Positions 1-8,946 of a stretch of DNA of 64,000 nt are shown here, one piece after another; position 1 is the stretch's first letter; each line of letters starts with the position of its first letter. Source of the DNA: an uncultured Lachnospiraceae bacterium (GTDB lineage Bacteria; Bacillota; Clostridia; Lachnospirales; Lachnospiraceae). The DNA lies in assembly GCA_910583835.1 (NCBI GenBank), contig CAJTYM010000018.1, forward strand, positions 4,382 to 68,381, in the 5' to 3' direction. Below the pieces are notes generated by a model that worked only from the letters and a program-made list of their open reading frames with translations, was not told where the DNA came from and ran no database searches. The position numbers and the translations under genes are program-made.

Positions 1-1931
1 CGCAAACGGCAAAGCAAGCCTTAGAGAGCGGGACAGTCGATATCCTTTCTTACTGTACGGATACCAAGGAGGAGCTGAGCAGCCATGGGTTCCGTATGAT
101 AAAAGAGTATGCGCAGATTCCCCTGGTTGTCGCCATGAAGGACGATAAAATGCTCAGTGAAGTTAAGAATCTGGCAACAGTGTCTTACCTGGAATCAGAA
201 GCTGCAGCAACCTTTAATTTGCAGGAGGTAAGCCTGACGCTCTATGGTACGCAGCAGGACTGCCTGGATGCTGTGGCAAAGGGCAAGACAGATGCAGTGT
301 TATGCGATGGTTACCTGTCGGAATACCTGATGGGGACGGAACTCTCCTACAGCAAGCTGAAGATTAAAAGCGTCCTCAGCAAGGAACATAACATATCCAT
401 TGCTGTCAGAAATGACAGCATACAGCTGGCAGGCATACTGAGCAAAACCATAGAGGTTGTGGATGCCAGGACAGTCAGTGAATATATGCTCAAGAGCAAT
501 GTCTATTCCCAGGTGAGCATTGAACGCTTTTTGCGCAACCACAGCATAGGGATTATTATCCTGCTGATGGTAGTGATTGTGGTTATTATATTAGTGGCAT
601 ACAACATGATTCAAGGCAGCAGGAAAATCCAAAAGCTGATGTATAAGGACACTGGGATGGATATCTGGAATCTGAATTACCTGATATACCAGGGAGAGGC
701 AAAGCTTCTGCCGGAACGCAAATCACATCAGTATGCGGTAGTCTGCCTGAACATTTCTCAGTTCCGCCGTTATAATATTATTTATGGCTGGAATGCAGGG
801 CAGAGGCTGTTGGAAGTAATGGCAAAGAATCTGCAGGATACTATCAGTGAGAAAGATGAAATCTGTGCCCGGAATCAGGGCGACCGCTTTGTGCTTCTGC
901 TGAATTACCAGTCAGAAGAGACGTTCCTTGAAAGGTTACGTCAGATAGAACAGAAAATGGATGAGGAAATATACAGGGAAACAGAAAACCATATGACGCT
1001 CCAGATGGGAGTTTACCTGATTCCGGCAGAGAATTCTGATATGCATGTGGCAGTCAATTATGCCACACAGGCATTAGAATTTATGAAGGACAGCCGTCTC
1101 AGCGATGTGATGCTTTATGACAAGACGTTGGAAGAGACGTTGAAGCAGCGCCATGAGAGGGAGAAACTATTAGAGTCGGTGGACATAGAAGAGAATTTTG
1201 TTACATATTATCAGGCTAAGGTAGACATCCGCAGTGAGAAGGTTGTGGGTGCGGAAGCGCTGGTGCGTTTTTTAGACCCCACGGCTGGCGGTATGGTCAG
1301 GTCTCCGGGATTCTTCATACCGTATTATGAACAGACCGGCAGGGTGACAGATATTGATTTCTTTGTGCTGGGCTGTGTCTGCAGGATGCTCCAGAGAAGA
1401 ATCCAGGCAGGAAAACCAGTGGTTACCATTTCCTGTAATTTTTCCAGGATGCATTTTATTAAGCCGGATTTTCCAGAGCGGTTTGAAGAGGTTCTTGCCA
1501 GATACCAGGTACCGAAGGAACTGATTGAAGTAGAGATGACAGAGACCATTGTTGTAGAAGAACTGCAGCAGCAGATAGTAAAACAGACCATTGAGGAACT
1601 GCGCAGCAAAGGAGTGCGGCTTTCTATTGATGATTTCGGCTCTGGTTATTCTTCACTTGGCATTTTTGAGCAGATTCCGGCGTCTGTCATCAAGCTCGAC
1701 CGTTCGTTCCTGCTGAACCGACAGGACAGAAGCCGCCAGGTCAAGATTATGAAAGGCATTGTAAACCTGGCGCAGGAATTGGAAGCGCAGATTGTATGTG
1801 AAGGAGTGGAGACAGATAATGATGTGGAGCTTATGCAGGAAATCGGGGCTTACGTGGCGCAAGGATACCGCTATGCCAAGCCCGTGCCGGAAGAAGTCTT
1901 TGAGGAAAGGCTGGACAGGGATGGCGCATAA
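1..1931 (+). CDS. Membrane GGDEF-EAL protein with solute-binding-like sensor (5' truncated)
   Basis: The reading frame is open from base 3, so the true start lies before the window. The visible part begins in a periplasmic solute-binding-like (SBP_bac_3 type) sensor region. A membrane segment follows (about bases 545-610, IIILLMVVIVVIILVAY), then a GGDEF domain and a C-terminal EAL domain. The GGDEF signature is degenerate (NQGDRF), so diguanylate cyclase activity is unlikely. The EAL domain keeps its family hallmarks: EALVRF, EVEMTET, DDFGSGYSSL, IKLD, EGVET and QGYRYAKP. It is therefore predicted to hydrolyse cyclic di-GMP, with the GGDEF part possibly regulatory. An external ligand would be sensed outside the membrane. 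The gene ends 39 bases before the next one and is not obviously linked to the iron genes. Family call is firm; ligand unknown. Confidence 0.88.
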   Translation, partial: QTAKQALESGTVDILSYCTDTKEELSSHGFRMIKEYAQIPLVVAMKDDKMLSEVKNLATVSYLESEAAATFNLQEVSLTLYGTQQDCLDAVAKGKTDAVLCDGYLSEYLMGTELSYSKLKIKSVLSKEHNISIAVRNDSIQLAGILSKTIEVVDARTVSEYMLKSNVYSQVSIERFLRNHSIGIIILLMVVIVVIILVAYNMIQGSRKIQKLMYKDTGMDIWNLNYLIYQGEAKLLPERKSHQYAVVCLNISQFRRYNIIYGWNAGQRLLEVMAKNLQDTISEKDEICARNQGDRFVLLLNYQSEETFLERLRQIEQKMDEEIYRETENHMTLQMGVYLIPAENSDMHVAVNYATQALEFMKDSRLSDVMLYDKTLEETLKQRHEREKLLESVDIEENFVTYYQAKVDIRSEKVVGAEALVRFLDPTAGGMVRSPGFFIPYYEQTGRVTDIDFFVLGCVCRMLQRRIQAGKPVVTISCNFSRMHFIKPDFPERFEEVLARYQVPKELIEVEMTETIVVEELQQQIVKQTIEELRSKGVRLSIDDFGSGYSSLGIFEQIPASVIKLDRSFLLNRQDRSRQVKIMKGIVNLAQELEAQIVCEGVETDNDVELMQEIGAYVAQGYRYAKPVPEEVFEERLDRDGA

Positions 1932-1969
1932 CCAATAAAGAACCCTAAATATCAAGCAGGAGGTTACAT

Positions 1970-2416
1970 ATGACAGAAGGAAATAAAAAAGGATTGGATG
2001 CCGATCTGATAGGAAAAGATTTAGAGAAATGCTGCAGGAGTGAGGAATTGTGCGGCGAATGCCAGGGCAAATCCTGCAACATAGGTTTTGCCAAAGAATG
2101 TATCAAGGCATATAAAAAACAACCCCAGAAAGAAATTCCAGCCGGTATGGGCTCAATCCCCACTACTGACTTTAAAGTATTTGACGAGGTGGAACTGGAA
2201 AAGGCAATCGCACACATTCTCAGGGAATGTAAGGACTGCAAGGAAGACCACACGGAAGACTGTATCATAAATGCCATTCGCAATTGTTATGAAGTCAGCC
2301 TTTTGGGCGACATCCATCCTTATGAAGGGACTGCATTGCAGTACCTGATGTACCTGAGGGAATATCATCCCCAAAAAGCGGGAAATATCGCGGAATATTA
2401 TTCTCAGGGGCACTAA
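1970..2416 (+). CDS. Cysteine-rich protein of unknown function upstream of feoA
   Basis: A 148-residue soluble protein with ten cysteines in two clusters: CC-x5-C-x2-C-x4-C near residues 21-35, and C-x2-C-x7-C-x7-C near residues 86-105. This looks like a metal or iron-sulfur site. No signal peptide or membrane segment is visible. A good AGGAGG site lies just before the ATG. It is followed at 26 bases by feoA, so it probably belongs to the ferrous iron operon. I do not recognise a named family. A role in iron sensing or delivery is inferred only from cysteine content and position. Confidence 0.8.
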   Translation: MTEGNKKGLDADLIGKDLEKCCRSEELCGECQGKSCNIGFAKECIKAYKKQPQKEIPAGMGSIPTTDFKVFDEVELEKAIAHILRECKDCKEDHTEDCIINAIRNCYEVSLLGDIHPYEGTALQYLMYLREYHPQKAGNIAEYYSQGH

Positions 2417-2442
2417 CGCTTTCACAAATGAGGAGGTCTGAA

Positions 2443-2676
2443 ATGTTTTTAAAAGACGTGAATACTGGACAGAACTGCATCATAGAGGACATAGACCTTC
2501 CGTTCCAGATGGAACAGCGGCTGCAGGCACTGGGGATGACGAAGGATACGGAAATTTCTGTGCTGAACCGGAAGGGAAAAGGAATTATGATTATAAAGCT
2601 TCGGGGAACCCGCCTGGCATTGGGTTATAATATGACCAAGAATATTGCCGTTAAGAAAGCGGGGGAGGCACTATGA
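2443..2676 (+). CDS. feoA: Ferrous iron transport protein A
   Basis: A 77-residue SH3-like FeoA protein, the small cytosolic partner of the FeoB ferrous iron transporter. Conserved features are visible: MEQRLQALGMTKDTEI early and the LRGTRLALGYNMTKNI ending. An upstream in-frame ATG at 2428 overlaps the ribosome binding site AGGAGG (2431-2436). The ATG at 2443, seven bases after that site, is therefore the better start. The stop codon overlaps the feoB start as ATGA, indicating translational coupling. Confidence 0.93.
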   Translation: MFLKDVNTGQNCIIEDIDLPFQMEQRLQALGMTKDTEISVLNRKGKGIMIIKLRGTRLALGYNMTKNIAVKKAGEAL

Positions 2677-4715
2677 GGGAAAATCTTACAATTGGTTTTA
2701 TAGGAAACCCCAATTGTGGAAAAACTACGCTTTTTAACGCTTATACGGGGGCGAACTTAAAAGTTGCCAACTGGCCGGGAGTGACTGTAGAGAAGGTTGA
2801 GGGAGCAATCAAGGACCATGACCTGAATATTCGCCTGGTAGATTTGCCAGGAACATACAGCCTGACTTCCTATACGATGGAGGAAATGGTTTCCAGACAG
2901 TTTATCTTAAGCGATGAGGTAGATGTGATTATCAATGTGGCGGACGCCTCCTCGCTTGAGCGGAATCTTTATCTTACGCTGCAGCTTTTAGAACTGGGAA
3001 AGCCGGTTGTCTTAGCGCTCAACATGATGGATATTGTGGAAAAGAGGGGAATGGAGATTGACCTGCACCGTTTGCCTGAGATGCTGGGAATCCCGGTGAT
3101 TCCGGTGTCCGCAAGGAGACGGACTGGGCTGGATTCGCTGCTTCATGCCGCGGCACATCACAAGGGCTGTGCTGACCCTGATTGCCTGATACACCATCAC
3201 AAAAGCGAAGCGCACCATGTCCACGACCACCACTCGGAATATGCCATGGTATATTCCGATGAGATGGAAGATAAGATTGACCATGTTATTATGGCATTGG
3301 AAGACAAATATCCCACGCTTCAGAATTATCGCTGGCACGCCATCAAACTGTTAGGGCAGGACAAGGAGGTTTGCGAGAAATATCCGATTGACCTTCCGGG
3401 GATAACAGATAGAAATTATGAGACGCAGCTTATCAATGAGAAATACGATTTTATACAGGAAGTGATTGATGAAGTGCTGCTCCACAAGCAGCGGCAGGAT
3501 GAATTTACGGAGCGGGTGGACCGATTGCTGACGCACAGAATCTGGGGAATTCCGGTATTTCTGGGAATTATGGCAGTTGTATTTTTTTTGACTTTCACGG
3601 TAGGCGACTGGATTAAGGGCTACTTTGAGATGGGAATCAGCTTCCTGTCAGAGATTGCTGCCAGGGGGCTAGCGGCAGTTTCAGCCGGTGAAATTCTCGA
3701 ATCGCTGGTTGTGGAGGGCGTTATCGGCGGCGTGGGTACGATTGTCACGTTTCTCCCTAATATTTTTATTCTCTTTTTGGCGTTGGCATTCTTGGAGGAC
3801 AGCGGCTATATGGCGCGTGTCGCTTATGTCATGGAAGGGCTTATGAGTAAGCTGGGGCTTTCGGGCAAGGCTTTCATTCCCATGCTGCTGGGGTTTGGCT
3901 GTACTGTGCCGGCAATTATGGCATCGAGGGCTTTGGAAAATAAGAGGGACCGTTACAAAGTTATGCTCGTGACACCATTTATGAGCTGCAATGCCCGCCT
4001 GACCATTTATATTCTGTTCTCAGAAATGTTTTTTGGGAAAAATGCCATGCTGGTTGCCTACTCTATGTATCTGATAGGCATTGTAGTAGCTATTTTGGTG
4101 TCCTTGCTCCTGCATCTTATTGACCGCAGGAAAAGTGAGAATTATCTGTTGATTGAGTTGCCGGAGTATAAAATGCCCGATGCGCGGACGGTGGCAATCT
4201 ATGTCTGGGAAAAAGTAAAAGATTACCTTGGCAAAGCAGGCACAACGATTTTCCTGGCAACGCTGCTGATATGGTTTTTGCTTAATTTTGGGCTCCATGG
4301 ATATGAGCCTGATATGTCAGAGGGGCTGGGAGCAATGATAGGCAAATGGATGGTTCCGGTATTTGCCCCAATTGGGTTGGGTTTTTGGCAGATTACGGTG
4401 GCATTGATTGCGGGCATTTCTGCCAAAGAGGTGGTGGTGTCGAGCTGTGCCGTGCTGTTTGGTATCGTGAATGCCAATTCCCCTTCCGGCATGAACGAAT
4501 TTGCCTCTGTGCTGCAGGAGATTGGTTTCGGACCGCTGAATGCTTTCTGCCTGATGGTTTTCTGCCTGCTCTATATCCCATGTGCGGCAGCGCTTGCAAC
4601 TGTCCACAAAGAATCGGGGAGTTGGACCTGGACAGGGTTTGTCGCCGCATTCCAGCTGATTGTTGCCTGGGCGGTTACCTTTGTCGTTTATCAGGTTGGC
4701 GTATTGGTGATCTAA
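2673..4715 (+). CDS. feoB: Ferrous iron transport protein B with histidine-rich insert
   Basis: A 680-residue FeoB, the membrane GTPase that imports Fe(II). The N-terminal G domain shows G1 GNPNCGKTT (about residue 10), G3 DLPG and G4 NMMD. The membrane part starts near residue 290 and contains the Gate motifs (FGCTVPAIMASRAL, then SAKEVVVSS). Between the two, about residues 163-190 hold a stretch with about eleven histidines, two cysteines and several acidic residues. This is probably a metal-binding linker and is not part of the core family. The start overlaps the feoA stop. The gene ends facing a convergent acetyltransferase gene. Confidence 0.96.
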   Translation: MRENLTIGFIGNPNCGKTTLFNAYTGANLKVANWPGVTVEKVEGAIKDHDLNIRLVDLPGTYSLTSYTMEEMVSRQFILSDEVDVIINVADASSLERNLYLTLQLLELGKPVVLALNMMDIVEKRGMEIDLHRLPEMLGIPVIPVSARRRTGLDSLLHAAAHHKGCADPDCLIHHHKSEAHHVHDHHSEYAMVYSDEMEDKIDHVIMALEDKYPTLQNYRWHAIKLLGQDKEVCEKYPIDLPGITDRNYETQLINEKYDFIQEVIDEVLLHKQRQDEFTERVDRLLTHRIWGIPVFLGIMAVVFFLTFTVGDWIKGYFEMGISFLSEIAARGLAAVSAGEILESLVVEGVIGGVGTIVTFLPNIFILFLALAFLEDSGYMARVAYVMEGLMSKLGLSGKAFIPMLLGFGCTVPAIMASRALENKRDRYKVMLVTPFMSCNARLTIYILFSEMFFGKNAMLVAYSMYLIGIVVAILVSLLLHLIDRRKSENYLLIELPEYKMPDARTVAIYVWEKVKDYLGKAGTTIFLATLLIWFLLNFGLHGYEPDMSEGLGAMIGKWMVPVFAPIGLGFWQITVALIAGISAKEVVVSSCAVLFGIVNANSPSGMNEFASVLQEIGFGPLNAFCLMVFCLLYIPCAAALATVHKESGSWTWTGFVAAFQLIVAWAVTFVVYQVGVLVI

Positions 4716-4774
4716 GCCATACAGATAATAATCTGAACAAGCCCTAACGCCCTTCCGTTAACTGGGAAAGTATG

Positions 4775-5266
4775 CTAAAGCACGTGGTAATAGGGACAGA
4801 TATCCTCATACTGGCCATTTTTCAGACGAAATCCGCCAGGGATTGTCCCAAGCTGAGTGAATCCGAGGCGTTCATAGAGGTGGCGAGCATGGATATTGGT
4901 TGCAACCACAGCGTTAAACTGCAGTATTTTAAAGCCATGCCGCCGCCCCTGAAACAGACAGTCAGCAACTAATTTCTCACCGATATGCAGCCCACGGTTT
5001 TCAGGACTGACAGCATAGCTTGCATTGCAGATATGGCCGCATCTGCCGATATTATTGGGATGAAGGATATATAAACCACAGATATTTTCTGTTTCCCTGT
5101 CAACGGCAACAGCGCTGTAGGTCTGCTCTGCAAAAAAGTCTTTTCCTGTCTGCGGTGTTAAAAACTCCTCCTGTGGGTAAGCGATTCCTTCTTCCACAAT
5201 CTCATTCCATATGCGGATCATTTCCGGTATGTCATTCTCCCTGTATGCCCTGATTTCAATTTCCAT
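4775..5266 (-). CDS. GNAT family N-acetyltransferase
   Basis: A 163-residue GNAT acetyltransferase, using acetyl-CoA to acetylate an unknown amine. It begins MEIEIRAYRENDIPEM. The acetyl-CoA loop is in SPENRGLHIGEKLVADCL, followed by the typical N-x-HARHLYERLGF ending. Its overall form resembles phosphinothricin/amino-acid acetyltransferases. A longer start at 5293 is possible, but GGAGG lies eight bases before the ATG at 5266, which I prefer. It is convergent with feoB and divergent from the phosphopantetheinyl transferase gene. Confidence 0.87.
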   Translation of the reverse strand: MEIEIRAYRENDIPEMIRIWNEIVEEGIAYPQEEFLTPQTGKDFFAEQTYSAVAVDRETENICGLYILHPNNIGRCGHICNASYAVSPENRGLHIGEKLVADCLFQGRRHGFKILQFNAVVATNIHARHLYERLGFTQLGTIPGGFRLKNGQYEDICPYYHVL

Positions 5267-5301
5267 TTGTAATTCCTCCCTGAGTGTTTTCAACTGTTCC
5301 C

Positions 5302-5330
5302 ATTATACTTCTTGGCAGAAATATTGGCAA
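5302..5330 (-). promoter_or_regulatory. Putative sigma-A promoter for the acetyltransferase
   Basis: Read on the minus strand: TTGCCA (5330-5325), a 17-base spacer and TATAAT (5307-5302), about 36 bases before the preferred start at 5266. Hexamers and spacing fit the consensus. Confidence 0.55.
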
Positions 5331-5374
5331 GAATAGTACAATAAGAACATGCAGCTTATAAGAAAGGAAATGCC

Positions 5375-6016
5375 ATGGACGATAAGAACATGAAACTATA
5401 TACAATGAATACCGAGGAGCTTTCCGATGAGGCATATTATAGGAAATGTTATGACAGCCTTTCTGTATGTCGGCAGCAGAAGATAGACAGCTACCGTTTC
5501 CCGGCAGACAGAAAACTTTCTATGGGAGCCGGGCTTCTTCTGGACAGGGGCTTAGCGGAACACGGTCTGAGGGAGGCTGAGGTCAGGATTGTGCAGGGAG
5601 AGAACGGAAAGCCTTATTTGCCGGATTATCCGCAAATTCATTACAGCCTGTCACATTCCGGGAACATGGCACTGGCAGTCTTTGCAGGTACAGAAATTGG
5701 CTGCGATATTGAACAGGTGCAGGCTGCGAACCTTAAACTGGCACAACGGTTTTTCTGCCCCCGGGAGTATGCGTATATTGCAGAACGGAAAGGGGAACGC
5801 CAGGATTATGCTTTCTGCCGTCTCTGGACGCTCAAAGAGAGCTTTTTGAAGGTTACGGGCATGGGGATGAAGCTGCCGCTGGATTCGTTTGAATTTGAAC
5901 TGTCTGAGACAGAGCAGAGAATAACCATTCATCAAACTTATGATGGTCATCAATATGAATTTACGGAGCATGATTTTGGCAGATATCACGCCGCGATATG
6001 CGTACAAATGAGATGA
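5375..6016 (+). CDS. 4'-phosphopantetheinyl transferase, Sfp type
   Basis: A 213-residue enzyme that would transfer phosphopantetheine from coenzyme A to a carrier protein. The family motifs are present: HYSLSHSGNMALAVF, the Mg-binding GCDIEQV and the catalytic WTLKESFLKVTGMG. The length fits the Sfp class rather than the short AcpS class. No polyketide or peptide synthetase is visible nearby, so the target may be the fatty-acid acyl carrier protein or a cluster elsewhere. It stands alone between a divergent gene and the kinase genes. Confidence 0.92.
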   Translation: MDDKNMKLYTMNTEELSDEAYYRKCYDSLSVCRQQKIDSYRFPADRKLSMGAGLLLDRGLAEHGLREAEVRIVQGENGKPYLPDYPQIHYSLSHSGNMALAVFAGTEIGCDIEQVQAANLKLAQRFFCPREYAYIAERKGERQDYAFCRLWTLKESFLKVTGMGMKLPLDSFEFELSETEQRITIHQTYDGHQYEFTEHDFGRYHAAICVQMR

Positions 6017-6249
6017 GTCCGAATTGTCAGACTTGTCCTATGCCTTTTTCAGATTCTTTTCAGGAATGTCATTTGACGAGAAAAAAAGACTTGTGTTTTA
6101 GACAAAAATCAGGTATTAATAGTTATGGGATTATATTCATATGCCCGAGCCAAATATACATAAGAAATGGACGGTTCATAAAGGGTTGGCAGTCCGTTGG
6201 AAATTAGAACAACTGTCCATGAATGATACAGAAAGGTGAGTCTGTGTGT

Positions 6250-8814
6250 ATGGTGAATAAAAAAGAGAATAAAAGCAGGGGAACACGCTTTTTAATAGGA
6301 AGTTTTATATGGCTTCTGGCAGTCAGTGCAGCGGCGTTCTTATATTTAGGGTATTATATGAACAAGATAAGTGAGGAATCCATTGCCTTGGTAAGTGATT
6401 TGTATATGACAAGCACCAATGAGCAGATTACCTCACATTTCCAGACGCTTATGGAACTGAAATTAGAGCAGGCGGAGACCGTTGAGAAAGTCGTTACCTA
6501 TGAGAACGATGAGGATATAGATGAATTTTACGATGAACTGATTTACCGGGTCCAGGTGAGGAATTTTGATTATCTGGCATTATGCTCTGCAGACCAGCAG
6601 ATAGAAATGCTTTTTGGAGAGGAAATCCGTCTTGCTGACCCACAGCCATTTTTTGACTCACTGCAGAATGGAGACAATAAGGTTGCCGTAGGTGAGGACA
6701 AGGTCGGCAATGAAATCGTTATCTTTGGCGTGGCGGCAGACTATCCTATGCATGGAGGGAAGAGAAGCATGGCAATGCTTACCGCCCTTCCTCTGGAGTA
6801 TATCAGTACCATGCTCAGTACCGAAGAAGAGAATTCGTTGATGTTCTCGGAGATTATCCGCAGAGACGGCACATTTATAGCAAGCGAGCTGAGTACGGAA
6901 TACAACGACTATTTCAGCAGCCTGTATGAAAGATATCCAGAGAGCGATACAGAAGAGATAGATAACTATATAGAAGAACTTTCCTCAGCAATGGAGAATA
7001 AGGAAAGTTATAGCGCAATCCTCAATTTGGGCGGCAGCCGGCAGCAGATTTTCTGCAGCCTACTGCCTTATTCCGAATGGAATCTGGTGACCGTGATGCC
7101 GTTTGGCGACTTAAATGAAATTGTAGCGGATTTAGGCAAAAAAATGTCTTTTGCCATGATTACGGTATTTGGCATAATTTTGGTGACGCTGATTTTGATT
7201 TTCTGGTATTATTTCCGTACGAACAGACAGCAGATGAGGGAATTGGAGGAAGCGCGCCAGGAAGCTTTGGAGGCGAATCATGCTAAGAGCGAATTCCTCT
7301 CGAACATGAGCCATGACATCCGAACGCCGATGAATGCCATTGTGGGCATGACGGCAATAGCCACGGCACATATTGACGATATGGATCAAGTGAAGAACTG
7401 TCTGAGGAAGATTACGCTGTCAGGAAGGCATCTGCTGGGGCTGATCAATGATGTGTTGGACATGTCCAAGATTGAGAGCGGTAAGATGACGCTGACATCG
7501 GAAATGATTTCTCTGCGGGAAGTAGTGGAAGGGGTTGTCAGTATTGTACAGACACAGATCAAAAGCAAGCGACAGAATTTTAACATACATATCTCCAACA
7601 TATTGTATGAAGATGTATATTGCGACAGTGTACGCTTAAATCAGGTATTGCTGAATTTATTATCTAATTCTGTAAAATATACGCAGGAGGGCGGCACGAT
7701 ACAGTTATCTTTGTATCAGGAAGAGGAACCGTCTCCGAAGGGAGAGGAGTTTGTGCGGACACATATTGTCGTGGAAGATAATGGAATCGGCATGACGGAG
7801 GATTTTCTGAAACATATTTTCGATTCTTATTCCCGCGCAGACAGCAAGAGGGTACAGAAAACGGAAGGCGCAGGCCTTGGCATGGCAATCACCAAATATA
7901 TCGTGGATGCGATGGGGGGAACTATCAGCGTCCGCAGCGAGCTGCAGAAGGGGACGGGGTTCCATCTGATTCTTGATATGGAAAAAGCGGAATTACAGGA
8001 AGTCGACATGGTTCTGCCGCCATGGAAGATGCTTGTGGTTGACGATGATGAGACATTGTGCCATACGGTGGTGGAAATGTTAGATTCCATCGGCATACAG
8101 GCAGATTGGACATTGAGCGGGCAGACTGCAGTACAAATGGTAACGGCACATCACCAAATGAGGGATGATTACCAAATTGTACTTCTGGATTGGAAACTTC
8201 CTGACATGGATGGGCTTCAGGTTGCGAAACAGATACGGCAGGTTGTAGACAGCGATATGTCAGTGATTTTGATTTCGGCGTATGATTGGAGTGATTTTGA
8301 GGAAGAGGCGAGGAGTGCAGGGATAAATGGCTTCATTGCCAAACCGTTATTTAAGTCCACGTTATTCCACGGCTTGCGCAAACATATGGATTTTGATGAG
8401 GTGCAGGAGGGCAAAGAATCAGATATGGACTTTGCTGGCTGCAGGGCATTGGTTGCAGAGGATAATGAAATCAACTGGGAGATTTTAAAAGAATTGCTGT
8501 CTGATATGGGAATGGAACTGGAGTGGGCGGAAAATGGCCAAATCTGTGTAGACAAATTCCAGCATTCAGAACAAGGCTATTACGATTTGATTTTCATGGA
8601 TGTCCGTATGCCTGTGATGAATGGCTATGAAGCTACAGAAGCGATTCGCAGCCTTGACCGTCCGGATGCCGGAACCATTCCAATTATCGCTATGACAGCG
8701 GATGCCTTTTCTGAGGACATTAAGCGGTGCCTGGACAGCGGCATGAATGCGCATACGGCAAAGCCAATAAATTTGGAAGAAATAAAATCCCTGATGAAAA
8801 AATATATTTCTTAA
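6250..8814 (+). CDS. Hybrid sensor histidine kinase with two receiver domains (1)
   Basis: A membrane hybrid kinase of 854 residues. Order: TM1 (about 14-36), an extracytoplasmic Cache-like sensor (about 40-295), TM2 (about 297-320), HisKA with phospho-accepting His355 (NMSHDIRTPMNAI), HATPase (N box near 467, then DNGIGM and GAGLGMAI), receiver 1 with Asp647 (LLDWKLPDMDG) and receiver 2 with Asp784 (FMDVRMPVMNG). No HPt or DNA-binding domain is present, so output must pass to a separate protein or occur by dephosphorylation. An in-frame ATG at 6223 precedes AAGGTGAG (6233-6240); the ATG at 6250 is better placed behind it. The next gene encodes a related kinase, so the two may act together. 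Confidence 0.93.
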   Translation: MVNKKENKSRGTRFLIGSFIWLLAVSAAAFLYLGYYMNKISEESIALVSDLYMTSTNEQITSHFQTLMELKLEQAETVEKVVTYENDEDIDEFYDELIYRVQVRNFDYLALCSADQQIEMLFGEEIRLADPQPFFDSLQNGDNKVAVGEDKVGNEIVIFGVAADYPMHGGKRSMAMLTALPLEYISTMLSTEEENSLMFSEIIRRDGTFIASELSTEYNDYFSSLYERYPESDTEEIDNYIEELSSAMENKESYSAILNLGGSRQQIFCSLLPYSEWNLVTVMPFGDLNEIVADLGKKMSFAMITVFGIILVTLILIFWYYFRTNRQQMRELEEARQEALEANHAKSEFLSNMSHDIRTPMNAIVGMTAIATAHIDDMDQVKNCLRKITLSGRHLLGLINDVLDMSKIESGKMTLTSEMISLREVVEGVVSIVQTQIKSKRQNFNIHISNILYEDVYCDSVRLNQVLLNLLSNSVKYTQEGGTIQLSLYQEEEPSPKGEEFVRTHIVVEDNGIGMTEDFLKHIFDSYSRADSKRVQKTEGAGLGMAITKYIVDAMGGTISVRSELQKGTGFHLILDMEKAELQEVDMVLPPWKMLVVDDDETLCHTVVEMLDSIGIQADWTLSGQTAVQMVTAHHQMRDDYQIVLLDWKLPDMDGLQVAKQIRQVVDSDMSVILISAYDWSDFEEEARSAGINGFIAKPLFKSTLFHGLRKHMDFDEVQEGKESDMDFAGCRALVAEDNEINWEILKELLSDMGMELEWAENGQICVDKFQHSEQGYYDLIFMDVRMPVMNGYEATEAIRSLDRPDAGTIPIIAMTADAFSEDIKRCLDSGMNAHTAKPINLEEIKSLMKKYIS

Positions 8815-8825
8815 ATATAGCGTTT

Positions 8826-8843
8826 TTTATTCCCGCGAGCAAT
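8826..8843 (-). repeat. Interspersed repeat core, copy A
   Basis: Read on the minus strand this is ATTGCTCGCGGGAATAAA. It matches 12379-12396 and 35389-35406 with changes only at two pyrimidine positions. A hairpin-like segment (CCCC...GGGG, about 8884-8903) lies close by. It sits between the two kinase genes. Confidence 0.6.
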
Positions 8844-8946
8844 ACACCCACCCTTTAGAGCGGAAAGAACAAGCTAGGTCATGCCCCATAGCTTGCTGCG
8901 GGGTATTTGGCTGTACTGCGAGAGGTATCAGAAAGGAAGTCTGTTC

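Noticed and set aside
5998..6207. 69-codon frame after the phosphopantetheinyl transferase gene
   Set aside because: It overlaps the end of that gene, lacks a ribosome binding site and reads as low-quality mixed sequence; treated as the 5' untranslated region of the kinase gene.
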